This document shows, piece by piece, positions 47,050 to 60,380 of a DNA stretch of 64,000 nucleotides. Made by a program: the position numbers and the translations under genes. Numbering within the stretch: position 1 is the first letter of the stretch; the number at the start of each line of letters is the position of its first letter. This DNA comes from Oncomelania hupensis. Taxonomy: Eukaryota; Mollusca; Gastropoda; Littorinimorpha; Pomatiopsidae. Below the pieces are notes generated by a model. That model had not been told where the DNA came from, ran no database searches, and worked only from the letters and a program-made list of their open reading frames with translations. Location of the stretch: positions 36,805,952 to 36,869,951 of the forward strand of contig CM072519.1 in NCBI GenBank assembly GCA_036898135.1, given 5' to 3'.

Positions 47050-47670
47050 CTTTCCCAGCAACATCACTTTTGTGTTGAGAAATTTAAATGCAATAAGATC
47101 CTCTCGATGCTGGTTTTCGAAAATAACACTAACAACGTCGCTTCCGTCTGAAGGAATTTAAATGTACACACAAACATTAGAGTTCACTCTTTATTATCAA
47201 CGCTAACAAAATCAGTTATGTTTTAAAGGCTTTTGATGCATTAAGATCGTAATGCTTGCTTTACATTATCGTCACTTGTGCCATCTAATTTTGTTTTAAG
47301 AGATTCAGATGATCCTAACAACATCTAAAGTATTTAAATGCAATTTTATCACATCACCACCATCAGTCTAGACATTAAATCTCGTTTTAAGAGAACTACT
47401 TAATTTAAAAAAGGATTTAAATGCAATAAGACCACAGATCTTGTTCTTCGTTATCATTACTGGCGAAAGACTCAGATGATCATAATTCCCTTTCAAGGAT
47501 TGCACTTATAATTATTGTTCTTGCTATTCGTTTTCGTCCTTGAAAGTATTTGTTGTGCCTAAGGGATTCACATGCACTAAGGTTTTAAATCTTCTGCTGA
47601 TTATGATCGCTTGCGACATCAAGTGCGCTTGAAGAGACTTAAAAGCAATGGGACCATTGGACATTGCAGA
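47050..47670 (+). repeat. Decayed tandem repeat, period about 90 bp
   Basis: A block on the pattern AGAGATTTAAATGCAATAAG recurs in diverged form near 47080, 47150, 47226, 47335, 47418, 47565 and 47637. TTCGTTATCATCACT-like and TTGTTTTAAGAG-like blocks lie between. Irregular spacing suggests old indels. Confidence 0.55.
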
Positions 47671-47787
47671 TCACTTAGACCATGTTGGCTAGACGATGGC
47701 TATTGAACGTGTGAGTGTACTATTAATCATTGATTACTGTTGTTTATCCTCCTGCTCCCAGACACTCGTAGATCTTCACCATTTCGC

Positions 47788-48034
47788 TGCCGGTGTAACA
47801 TCGCAGCGTGACCGAGTATCTTATTTTGGCCGGGCGCCATTGCGCATGCGCCAGGTCAGGTCTGGCCGGCCTGTTCACGATGGCCTTAGGCGTTGTTACT
47901 TTAACCTCTAAGTAGGCCTAAGATAGCACTGTGCGCATGCGTTGCATTTTGTAATGCGTCGACCAATCAGAATGCTCCCAGTCGCTCCCAGTCAAAAATA
48001 AGATACTAGGCCCCTTAACGATGTCACACCGGGC
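47788..48034. mobile_element. MITE-like element with imperfect terminal inverted repeats
   Basis: The left end has CCGGTGTAACATCG then GAGTATCTTATTTT. The reverse complement of the right end has CCGGTGTGACATCG then TAGTATCTTATTTT at the same spacing. The interior is about 165 bp, noncoding, and has two GCGCATGCG palindromes (near 47842 and 47932). No clear target duplication was found. Confidence 0.6.
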
Positions 48035-48130
48035 ACCCAGAGAGCGCTACGCTGAATAGGGAGGTAACATCAGGATCGGCTATACTGTATACACTTGAGG
48101 CAAGAAACACACACACGTACACACACACTA

Positions 48131-48372
48131 TATATGTTCTGCGCTTTTTTGGAATCTGGGCAATTTTGGAATTAGTAGTATTATGGAAGGGGCTGCCCAT
48201 TTTTGGTTAGGTTCGGGTTAGGGTTAGGGTTAGGACCTAACCCCTGAGCCTTTCCGTAACCCAAACCCGAACCCGAACCAATGTTGGAATTCCAAAAATG
48301 GGCAGGCCAATTCTAGAATTGCGCAGGCCAATTCTAGAATTGCCCAGATTCCAAAAAAGCGCAGAACATATT
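48131..48372. mobile_element. Foldback element with telomere-like arms
   Basis: The outer arms are a near-perfect inverted repeat of about 38 bp (ATATGTTCTGCGCTTTTTTG, continuing GAATCTGGGCAATT) at 48132 and, reversed, up to 48371. Inside is a second inverted pair: CCCATTTTTGG, then TTCGGGTTAGGGTTAGGG, against CCCGAACCCGAACC and CCAAAAATGGG. The whole 240 bp can fold on itself. No coding. Confidence 0.75.
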
Positions 48373-48399
48373 ATATGTCACAAAATATGATATTACCAA

Positions 48400-49680
48400 G
48401 TGATCACTACTCGCGAAGGACTTTCTTTACTTTTATGACTTACCCGAACGTGGTTTTATTTCAATAAGAAAATCTAAGGCACACCATTTCTTTCCACTAC
48501 TTCACAAACACGATTTTCCAAGTTCAATTCTTTTTATTCTACTTCGTTCTTTCTTTTCTTCGGAATGACAGAACCGAAATGATATGTTGATAATACTTCC
48601 CGCTGTCGTTACCGATAATGTTCGTTTTACTTAAATTTCAGACTTAACTTTAGATATAGTCCTCGTTGTTGTCGTTGGCAATGAAGATTCGGATCAAAGC
48701 GGAGTTTGATAAGAAGTTCATCGTAGGTGAAACTTGACACTGATGTTGCTGTTGGGGCTTGTGACTCTCCTGACCCACCAGAGACATCCGTAGTCACCGT
48801 TGACATACAGTTCACATTGTAGATCCAATCACACCGACCATGAACATAGAAGTTAAAGAGGAGCCCAATGTAGACTCGAAGATGAGAGAATTAAAACAGC
48901 TGCCGAACAAATCTAGTCTTAGACATTTGCATGAAATAATACTTTCATACAAACCTAAACTTATCCAGGTGTGGCTAGCTTGGAAAAAACACATTATGAT
49001 TTATCAAATATCAATCCTCTGAAAAACAAATGCATTCAATGAACAACCTATCTTATTTGGCAATCTCCTAAGGAAATTATCTCGAATGAAACAAAATCAA
49101 AATATTTACCCTACGGTGCAAGAATTTGGCATAGACAAACCAAACGCTGAAGAACGACTAATTTCCTGTTTGACGACCACCGTCACCTGCTTCAAGCGAT
49201 CCCACGCAAAGAAAGTAGCATACGTTCCGTTCCAGCTACGATCGAAATCGTCCTCTTTGGCATCCAACCCGTCAAGTTGCCCCGGAGCTTGGGTCGTGTC
49301 CTCCCTGTTCCTTCTAGATCTCATTCCCAACTGATCTTTCGACTGTTTATTTTACCGATTCTGCCTCGAATCTATTTCTCCTACTAGGCTACCACAAATT
49401 TTGCACAACTGGACGAGCCAACGACAGCATCGCTTAGCAAAAAAACTATTCAAATACTACATTTATAAAAAAAATTTATGGTTTGCAGCATCTTTATTTT
49501 CCCTAAAAATTAATTACCAAAACTAACCGACATCTAGCAAAAGAATTATCAATTAAATTCATCTATTTCACTCTTCCTAAATCTAAACATATGTAAAAGA
49601 TCACTTCCTGTATGATGTTATTTTGTTAAGGCACATATTTGAAGATTAGATTTTCTAATTAGACTAAAATCTTAATCCCT
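48400..49680. other. Stretch without recognised genes
   Basis: Short open frames of 60-82 codons exist on both strands at 48800-49335 with no recognisable domain. Nothing firm. Confidence 0.35.
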
Positions 49681-49785
49681 AATTTTAAAAAAGTTTCAAG
49701 TCAGTCTCTCTCTGTCTGTCTGTCTGTCTCTGTGGTGTTCGCCTATACCTGCTTGCCTCTTCTTGCCCGGCTGTTCTGGAAAACA

Positions 49786-49846
49786 CACCCACACACACAC
49801 ACACACACACACACCCACACACACACACACACACACAAGCACACAC
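49786..49846. repeat. (CA)n microsatellite
   Basis: CA repeats with two interruptions. Confidence 0.95.
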
Positions 49847-49936
49847 ATATTCTTCCGTTCATTTCCTATAGGACGTCCACGAACGCACACAACCACTCTT
49901 ATTTTATTGCATCAAACATTGCCAAGCTCACCAGTA

Positions 49937-50060
49937 TGGTTGGTTGGTTGGTTGTTTTATTAACGTCTTTTTTCATCGAGATGATAAAGACCATACATAC
50001 AGATTCACGCATTTAAACAGACACATATAAACACATACATACACACAGGGACTATTAATA
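49937..50060 (-). mobile_element. I/Ingi-like LINE 3' end (same family as 4547-5001)
   Basis: (GGTT)n, then GTTTTATTAACGTC, then CATCGAGATGATAA, is the reverse complement of the tail at about 4955-5000. A diverged (TGTA)n region follows. Only the 3' UTR remains recognisable. Confidence 0.8.
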
Positions 50061-50149
50061 TCTATCTAACAGAACAATAACAATTTCAGTTAATTTTTTA
50101 GAAGGGAAGTGAATCGGGGAGTGCGTGTAGAAATTCCCTTTCCAGTCGT

Positions 50150-50335
50150 AGTACCCTGGAAAGTCGTTTGCGCGGTTAAAACGCCGTGCAGGGCCGAGTT
50201 TCAATTCAGCGAGACTATCAAGGTCACAAGATCTCGTTTTTGAGTCAGACCGATCATTGAATCCGGTCCTGATTTGGCTCGGAAGAGTCCGCTGGACCTA
50301 AAGCAACAATAAATCAATCAATCAATCAATCATTG
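50150..50335 (+). repeat. SINE candidate with (AATC)n tail
   Basis: The body contains GGTCCTGATTTGGCTC and AGTCCGCTGG and ends in CAACAATAAATCAATCAATC. The 5' part has a weak B-box-like GAGTTTCAATTC near 50198. Its 3' half matches 42905-42970 in reverse. Confidence 0.6.
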
Positions 50336-50712
50336 AATGAAACTACCCACCATGCTGCCTCATTCTAGCCTCGTTTTCAATTTGTACACAAACGGCGGTT
50401 CCTTCGAATGTGTTGGACGATTTGCGAAAATAAAATCAAATAAAGTAAAAAAAAAATCAAATGTATCATCAAAATCGATGAAAAGCAAAATTGTTCACTT
50501 ACAGTTCTTCACCCCCTCCCATGATCTGGTTGAAACTCGAAGATTTACCATCGAATTATCACCGTAACAGATTCCAAGTAGCATAAACCGCGTACTTTCC
50601 GCCATCTTGATCTTGCAGGCAAAGTACCCCGAGAGGCGCCTAGCTCTTTCTCGCCTCGCCTTGCGATTGACTAGCGAGCGAGCAGCCGTAGAAACGACCC
50701 AATGAGCAAGAT

Positions 50713-51060
50713 CTACCGAGATCTCGCTGTTTTGAAACTCGCCCCAGGTCTTCGTGGCTTGTCCCACACAATCCTGTGAACGTGACGGCCAATGTTGCCA
50801 GCAAGAATACTGAAGCCCCGCTTGTTTGGATGGACATTGTCTCTCAGGGCGTGTAGTGGAAAATTGTCGTTGCTGATGAAAGAAATCTGGTGTTCTTCGG
50901 CCAGTTCGGAAAATACAACTGCATTAAACATGTCCTTCTTTTGTTGCAGCTTGGGGTCGGACACTGCAGGCAGTTTATTAAATGACGATCTTCGATGTTG
51001 GACTGCAGGAGGAGATGTTCTTTTCGGACTGGCTCACCAATATACGATCACCGAAAAATG
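50713..51060 (-). pseudogene. SGNH/GDSL hydrolase-like fragment (tentative)
   Basis: Minus-strand codons from about 51055 read HFSVIVYW, one stop, then SPKRTSPPAVQHRRSSFN and onward, and LRDNVHPNKRGFSILAGNI at about 50850-50800. The DNVHPNKRG block resembles the D-x-x-H-x-N-x-x-G end of SGNH-hydrolase-like proteins, which invertebrate repeats often carry. No catalytic Ser block was found upstream. It may be a decayed element or host exon. Confidence 0.35.
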
Positions 51061-51720
51061 TGCATTCTTTTGTATGAAGGCATGAGGTTCCTGTTAGGCC
51101 ACGGCTGACGGAATTTAACTGGCTAAGAGAAGGTTAGGTGTCTGTACTATCGTCAGTATAGGCTGTAATAATCGATCAGATATTAACTAAGTAAAAATAC
51201 AGATCTAACTTACACTGCTATTTCATAAGACATGAACAAGAACAATTCAGTACACAATGTGGACTTAGTAAAAAGGTTATTTTAACAACAAATAGAAATT
51301 TATAATAATAGTAATAATTATAAATTTAAAAAGGTAAATGTGTTCCCGTAACCTTTCGGTCGTTGGGGAGGGAGGCATTGGAGACCTCTTTTCTCTGGCC
51401 AGCTTAATGAGGGCGGTGTCCGTCTCCTCTCCATCGCTGCTTTACCTTTCCCGGTTCTAAATTGAGCCAGGTATCCACTCACAGCAGGGTGGACTAGGAT
51501 GTGTTGTGTGCTTGTTTCATTATTGTTTTTATCGTTCAGTGGTTGCCTTTCAAGCATGGTCACCCATCCTATTACTACCCGGTCCCGAAGTGGCTTGACG
51601 AAACATTATGTAGCGTGTGCCAAAACCGCTGCGCTACCGCACTACCACAAAGTGGACATAGATTTATTGGAAAACCAGGAAGAAGAATAGTAGATGCGAT
51701 TTAGTGACTTTTAATAATTA
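51061..51720. other. Stretch without recognised genes
   Basis: AT-rich to 51330, then mixed. CCCGTAACCTTTCGGTCGTT at 51349-51368 faintly resembles an RTE end but does not continue. Confidence 0.35.
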
Positions 51721-52647
51721 CGTCAAGAATGCTTACACACTCCAGCACTCTTTAACATCTTCCTAGAGCGCATCATGTCAGATGCCCTTGAAGATCACAA
51801 AGGAACAGTCAGCATAGAGGGTAGAGCAATCTCCAACCTTCGTTTTGCGGATGAAGTTGATGGATTGGTTGCAGAGGAACGAAAACTTGAACAGCTGGTA
51901 CAGAGGCTTAACACCACCTCCACAGCCTATGGAATGGAAATAAGTGCCAAGAAGACCAAAATGATGACCAACAACACCAATGGCATCAACACGGACATCA
52001 AAGTCCAAGGCCAATCACTCAACACAGTGCATAGCTTCAAATATTTAGGAGCCATTGTATTAGAAAGTGGGTCCCGACAGGAAGTCCTCTCCAGGATCGC
52101 ACAAACAACTGCTGCCCTGACAAGGTTGAAGCCCATTTGGAGTCTACATTTTAAGGTAAGGCTGCTGCGCTCACTTGTCATCTCCATCTTCCTATACGCT
52201 TGCGAAACATGGGCCCTTACTGCAAATCTACAACGAAGAATACAAAGCATGGAAATGAGGTGCTACAGAAGACTTCTGGGCATTTCCTATACCCAGCACA
52301 TCACCAACAACGAAAGCCGACAGACCATCACACAAGCCCATTGGACAACACGATGACCTGCTCACAGTGGTGAAGAAACGGAAACTCCGATGGTATGGCC
52401 ACATCACCAGAGCATCAGGCCTTACAAAGACCATCCTGCAAGGAACGGTTCAAGGAGGCAGAAGAAGATGGAGACAGAAAATGTGATGGGATGACAACAT
52501 TCGAGAATGGACTGGTTTTACACTGAGCGAAGGCATGAGCGCTGCTGAGGACAGATGCATGGAGTACGTTGGTTAAACGATCATCTGTGGTGCCCCTACG
52601 ATCTTCGAGTTACGGGTTAGGATAGGAGAGGATAGGATAGGATAGGA
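51721..52647 (+). pseudogene. RTE LINE RT fragment
   Basis: A 5'-truncated copy. It begins at the block aligned with 59427 of the long copy, then has LRFADEVDGLVAEE, where the FADD active site has become FADE. The C-terminus runs to about 52540 through a frameshift near 52335 and an in-frame TGA near 52482. It ends with the (GGATA)n tail. Confidence 0.92.
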
Positions 52648-53940
52648 ATAATTAACTATTTTGGGTGCAGAGATGTACGCTGATGTAAACTAATTATTGG
52701 GCAAGAAACGGGGACGGATAATTACACTATTTTACTGATGATATAAATAGAGACAGTTATAGACTTGTGACAGTATATGTCTAACGCGAACAGGCAATAA
52801 TATTACCATACTGTGAGAAAACTGCACAGAATACAAATTATGGAGGTGTGAAGGTGTATTACACTCGAAGTTAAACGACGTGCCTAAAAAGAAAGCAAGC
52901 CATCATGAGAAGTTAAAACATTTCTTTTTCATTTGGTTGGCAACCACGAGATCATTGACGTTGCGTATTGGGACAATGTGTCAGTTGGTTAGGGAATTGG
53001 GCCGGTAGGGCGGGGCTGGATGGGAGGAGGAGAGGGGCGCTGGGGATGGGAAAGGTGGAAGGGGCGTGGGACGGTTCGGCTCAGAGGCTCAAAATCCTCG
53101 CGATGACGGAGCTCACAGACACAGCCTGGACTGCCTCAGCATGCAAGGAGTTTCAGTCTTTAAAACTTCGGGCGAAAATAACTAAGTGGCGGTGGCCGGG
53201 GCGACCGGTAATACGGCCGTCCTGCAAGCTCTGGCGTCGCCGAGATCTTGTGGGCAGAGGGAGGAGGTTGTGGTGTACCTTGTAGAAGGGGGAGATCGGG
53301 CTATTGTTCTTCTTTTTTGGACACTTTCGTGGTTCCAGCTAAGACGACCAACTTGCCAGCACCCGGATCATGATTATTTGGCTTAAAGCCGTACGTCGTG
53401 CATAGTGATGTTCATACTGCTTAGATGCGTGCATAAATGAATATAACGCAAATTGCTTTGGATTAAATAGTATAAGTGGGTTTAAATTGAATAGTGTATG
53501 TTAATTAATATAAGCGCCCTTAGTGTGTCTTTTCTTTGGAGCGGTGCGGTAGTGTTTATATTGACTTGGACATAACAATACAAATAAGTACAAGCCTCCT
53601 TAGCAGTAATCTTCTCGGTATGGGTGGGTCTAAACAAGCTATGTGTATTCGACTTGGCTCGACTTGACTTTACGTTACTTGGTGTGTGGGTGTGGGTGGG
53701 TGGGTGTTGAGGGTGGGTGGGGGGTGGATGTATTCTGCCGGGAGGAAAAGACTGTTCAAAGGAAAATGAGTGTTGACAATGACCTTTCCAAAGAGTGGCC
53801 AAACAAGAAGAAGACAAAGCCGTCTACGCTTTTTGAAAGGGTTAATTCATCTCTGTCCACGTGACCTTCACACCATTCTCCTTCTTCTTCCTGATGTGTC
53901 TTTATCCACTTTCCACGTGTTCCTTTTTCATCATCTTCCA
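52648..53940. other. Stretch without recognised genes
   Basis: Bases 52980-53280 are G-rich with an open + frame of 105 codons that has no recognisable domain. A GT-rich run lies at 53680-53725. Confidence 0.35.
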
Positions 53941-53950
53941 TGAGTACGGG

Positions 53951-54046
<96 letters not shown>
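53951..54046. repeat. (ATC)n microsatellite
   Basis: About 32 uninterrupted ATC units; GT-rich low complexity follows at 54105-54160. Confidence 0.98.
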
Positions 54047-54230
54047 TTTTTTATTAATATTATCGCCGTCACCATCGTCATTTATTAATATTATAAATAT
54101 GGGTATGTGTGTGTGTGTGTGGGTGGGTGTGTGTGGGTGTGTGTATGTATGTGTGTATATATATTCTTTCTTCCTTTCGTCTCCTCTTTTCCCTTTAGAT
54201 TTGATCACACTGCAGCGAATACTTTTATAA

Positions 54231-55140
54231 ACGTGCAGTTCCAGTCAAAAATACTGCAACCACAATACTATGTCAGCTAGATTTTAGACTATAGGTTGAA
54301 TGCTGGTTGCATTTCATTTAAAGTCAACAAACACTAAAGGAACACTCCTCTACCCACACTGTGTAGCTGAGAGTGGCCGAGGCCACCATGGTGGAGAAGC
54401 AACATAATCTTCGGCCAATCTCTGCTACGCAGTGTGTCCTCACCTTATTTTGCCACCATATTTTGCTCTCTTTACCGCGGAAAAAGGATTCGGTGACTCT
54501 TTGAGGATTTAAAAAAAAAAGAAGCAAACAATGCCTTGCCACCCACCCTCATCTCCCTTCTCTTCTCTCCCTATTCTGTCCTGGAGGGAATTTTGAGTAC
54601 ATCTTGGCTGTCGCAATTCCATTAATCCTAGTGACTGCCAGGAAGTTCTTGGAAGGATTTTTTTAAAAAAGCCCTACACCTGATCAGCGAATGAGATGCG
54701 GGGGATGGTGGGGTGTGAGAGTGGTGATGGGTAAGGATGACCAACCGTTGTACTTTATGCTTAGATACTTCGGTTTATTATCTTGTCTGCTCTGTTCTTG
54801 TCCCTTCCCTTCAAATTTGAACTAGTGACTGGGGAGAAATAATTGTGTATTTATGCGGCTCAGTGGAAGGTTTATATATTGTTGTTATAGCGATTTTCCA
54901 GTCCAGAGTTTCTGCCTCCTGATAAAAAAGATAGGAAGGGTGAGTTGAAGGGGAGAGAAGATGAACCGCAGTTATACAACGAGGATTGGACCTACCGTAA
55001 ATGCTTTACACTTCTTTTCTGTATTGTTCTAAATTCTCTTTCCTTCTCAGTTCTTTCTTCACTTCTCCACTACTTGTACACATTGTATGCACATTAAAAA
55101 TCGCGGCTCATGGAAATTATTAATAGAAACAACATTCAAT
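54231..55140. other. Stretch without recognised genes
   Basis: Mixed composition; nothing recognised. Confidence 0.4.
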
Positions 55141-55242
55141 TCAACTAAACGTTATCACCTATAAACTTTTCCCTCTTCTCTTCTCTTTTCTTCTCTTCTC
55201 CTTCCCACACACCTCTTTCTCCTTCCCTTCCTCCTTCTCATC

Positions 55243-55314
<72 letters not shown>

Positions 55315-55320
55315 GTCATC

Positions 55321-55352
<32 letters not shown>

Positions 55353-55373
55353 CTTCTTCTTCTTCTTCTTCTT

Positions 55374-55402
<29 letters not shown>
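55243..55402. repeat. (CAC/CAT)n-(CTT)n compound microsatellite
   Basis: CAC and then CAT units give way to CTT units at about 55351. Confidence 0.97.
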
Positions 55403-55404
<2 letters not shown>

Positions 55405-55767
55405 TCCTCCTCCTTCTTCTTCCTTTCATCTCTTCTCTAACTTCTCCTGTTCTCCCCTCTCATCTCTTCTCATTTCTGCTCTTACCTTATTTTTGTAAAC
55501 GCAGTTCTTCTGATGACAAATATTGAGGCTCTGATCGGTGACAAAGGGTGCGGGGAAGTAAGTGGGGAGGCCGGGAAGCTGACCACTGTTGTAGACTAAT
55601 TGTCAGGAACACCACAAAAAAATTAGGTCTTGATCAAGGGTGAGACAGACATTGGGGAGAAAAGGAGTTATGCAGGAGAGGAATGGGGTAAAGGTGACGG
55701 TGGTGGCATAAAGCTGGGGTGTAGAGGATGAAGCGAGAGAAATTACTCACTGTGATGGTACGAAATG

Positions 55768-55996
55768 GACGTTTTGAGGAAAACAATGAGGTTCTGGTCA
55801 GTAAAAGGGATTGCAAGTTTCCCAATGGAAAGCCAATCTCTCTCGGCTTTTTATAACTTCCTCTCTTCCTTCCACCCCTTTCACTGTACAACCTTGTGTC
55901 ATATTTTTCCTCGCCATAGTCACTTGCACACCCTTTTACTGACCAAGACCTCATTGACGTTTTGAGGAAAACAGTGAGGTCCTGGTCAGTAAAAGG
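55768..55996. repeat. Direct copy plus hairpin of one 25-bp motif
   Basis: GACGTTTTGAGGAAAACA, then TGAGGT, T/CCTGGTCAGTAAAAGG, occurs at 55766-55808 and again at 55957-55996. The inverted form CCTTTTACTGACCAAGACC lies at 55932-55950, so 55932-55996 is a hairpin with two arm mismatches and a loop of about 15 bp. Confidence 0.8.
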
Positions 55997-56519
55997 AAGC
56001 CAATTTGGAAAGACAGGACCATCAGCCTACATTCCAAGGTAAGACTGCATGCTGCGCTCCCTTGTCATCTCCATCTTCCTATACGCTTGCGAAACATGGA
56101 CCCTCACAGCAGATCTCCAACGAAGAATACAAAGCATGGAGATGAGGTGCTACAGAGGACTTCTGGGCATTTCCTACGCCCAGCACATCACCAACGACGA
56201 AGTCCGACAGACCATTACACAAGCCATTGGACAACACGATGACCTGCTCACAGTGGTGCAAAAAACGGAAACTCCGATGGTATGGCCATGTCACCAGGTC
56301 AAAGACCATCCTGCAAAGCACAGTGCAAAGAGGTAGAAGAAGATGGAGACAGAAAAAGAGGTGGGAGGTCTACATTCAAGAATGGACTGATTTGACACTG
56401 AGCGAAACCATCAGGATTGCTGAGGACAGAGAAAGTAGGAGTACGCTGGTTAAACGATCATCTGTGGTGCCCCTACGACCTCCGAGTTACGGGATTGGAT
56501 AGGATAGAATAGGATAGGA
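55995..56519 (+). pseudogene. RTE LINE 3' fragment
   Basis: A 5'-truncated RTE copy running from the PIWKDRTISLHSKV-type region to the GGATA tail. The frames at 56049-56336 and 56227-56502 carry the C-terminus, with a frameshift near 56255 and a small deletion in the RSSGLA block. Confidence 0.9.
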
Positions 56520-56799
56520 GAGAGATTATTACCTACGGCTGTACCTGTGGTGATGGGGGTGATAAAAGTCTAGGGGGGTGGGTTAATGGGTAAGGGGTTG
56601 GAGTGGGAAGCGGATAGACGGGAGAGGTGGTGTCCCAGTGTTGTACAGTAGGAGCACCCAAAAAAGGCGTCGTTTGTCTGGCTATCGCGGGCCATCCCTT
56701 GTCTTGTAAGGCTTGGGGCCCGAGTGTGCAGATGCTGCCCCAGGATCTCTCACTAATTTTGCTTTTGGCCTTACTTTAGGGGTTCAAACTAAAGAAGAA

Positions 56800-56958
56800 G
56801 AACGATGGGATGCAACCGAAGTCCCCAGAGAAAAACCTCGGTGCCCTGAAAATCTTGTACCTAAGTCACGTGAGTTCGTTTTATGTGGGGATTGAACTGG
56901 CGACCTTCTGCATTGGAAACCAGCATCCTATCAGCTGTGCTACCAGACCACCACAACG
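56800..56958 (-). repeat. tRNA-derived SINE
   Basis: The minus strand has GTAGCACAGCTGATAGG (A-box position) and CCAGTTCAATCCCC (B box). A body with GGGCACCGAGGTTTTTCTCT follows, a relative of the body at 1675-1705. This suggests the two SINEs share a central domain. Confidence 0.65.
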
Positions 56959-57210
56959 GTAAGCTATCTAGTGTGCAGAGCGGAGAATGACTTTTGTCCG
57001 CCGTCGAAGTATGTTAAAATAGTATGAAGTACATGCCATTCCGATCAAGATAAGATAATTATTAGCAATTTCTGTTTAATCACTTATACCCAATGTCCAA
57101 GTGATGCGCTAAAGAACAGCAAAGACGTTCTAAAAAAAAAAAAAAGTCTGCAACTACACCTTACAAATCAGATCAGATCAGATTTATTTATGTAAAGTAT
57201 TTTCTTTGAT

Positions 57211-59167
<1,957 letters not shown>

Positions 59168-59179
59168 TATACTATTCAT

Positions 59180-60347
59180 CAAAAGTAAGAATCTCAGAAT
59201 AATCTGTGAGAAATACCTACAGCACCAACAACATCTATATCATGTGTTCATAGACTTCAAGAAGGCATTTGACCGAGTCTGGCATGCAGCTCTATGGGCA
59301 ACCATGAAAGTGTACAACATCAGCCCTAAAATTATAGAAGTCATCAAAAGCCTGTATGACAAGGCTACCAGTGCAGTCCTCCATAACAGCGTCATCGGGA
59401 ACTGGTTCAGAACAACAATCGGTGTGCGTCAAGGATGCCTACTCTCTCCAACACTCTTCAACATCTTCCTAGAGCGCATCATGTCAGATGCTCTTGCAGA
59501 TCACTAAGGCACAGTCAGCATAGGGGGCAGAGCAATCTCCAATCTTCGTTTTGCGGATGATATTGATGGATTGGCTGGAGAGGAACAAGAACTTGAACAG
59601 CTTGTACAGAGGCTTGACACCACCTCCAGAGCTTATGGAATGGAAATAAGTGCAGAGAAGACCAAAATGATGACCAACAACACCAATGGCATCAACACGG
59701 ACATCAAAGTACAAGGCCAATCCCTCAACACAGTGCACAGCTTCAAATATTTAGGAGCCATTGTGTCAGACAATGGGTCTCGACAGGAAGTCCTCTCCAG
59801 GATCGCACAAACAACTGCTGCCCTGACAAGGTTGAAGCCCATTTGGAAAGACAGAACCATCAGTTTACATTCCAAAGTAAGACTGCTGCGCTCTCTGGTC
59901 ATCTCCATCTTCCTATATGCTTGCGAAGCATGGACCCTCACAGCAGATCTCCAACGAAGAATACAAAGCATGGAGATGAGGTGTTACAGAAGACTTCTGT
60001 GCATTTCCTATACCCAACACATCACCAACGACGAAGTCCGACAGACCATCACACAAGCCATTGGACAACACGATGACCTGCTCACAGTGGTGAAGAAACG
60101 GAAACTCCGATGGTATGGCCACGTCACCAGATCATCAGGCCTTGCAAAGACCATTCTGCAAGGCACAGTGCAAGGAGGTAGAAGAAGGGGGAGACCGAAA
60201 AAGAGGTGGGAGGACAACATTCGAGAATGGACTGGTTTGACACTGAGCGAAGCCATGAGGGCTGCTGAGGACAGGGAAAGATGGAGTGTGCTGGTTAAAC
60301 GATCATCTGTGGTGCCCCTACGACCTTCGGGTTATGGGACAGGATAG
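59180..60347 (+). pseudogene. RTE protein, C-terminal part (RT core to end)
   Basis: It starts at NLRIICEKYLQ, then VFIDFKKAFDRVWHAAL (first catalytic Asp), GVRQGCLLSPTLFN and a single nonsense TAA at 59505-59507, where other copies have GAA. It continues in the same frame: ISNLRFADDIDG (FADD intact), MEISAEKTK, SFKYLGAIVSDNGS, ETWTLTADLQRR-like EAWTLTADLQRR, KLRWYGHVTRSSG and the terminal RWSVLVKRSSVVPLRP. The GGATA tail at 60341-60360 follows. Confidence 0.93.
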
Positions 60348-60380
60348 GATAGGATAGGATTTTCTTTGATAAAACGATAT

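Noticed and set aside
48210..48260. Interstitial telomere array
   Set aside because: Only about three TTAGGG units, embedded in an inverted repeat; better described as part of a foldback element.
52968..53285. 105-codon + strand frame in a GC-rich block
   Set aside because: No recognisable domain, and G-rich composition lowers stop frequency; not enough to call a gene.
53756..54208. Acidic poly-Asp protein on the minus strand
   Set aside because: Translation of (ATC)n; the flanking residues are unlike any family.
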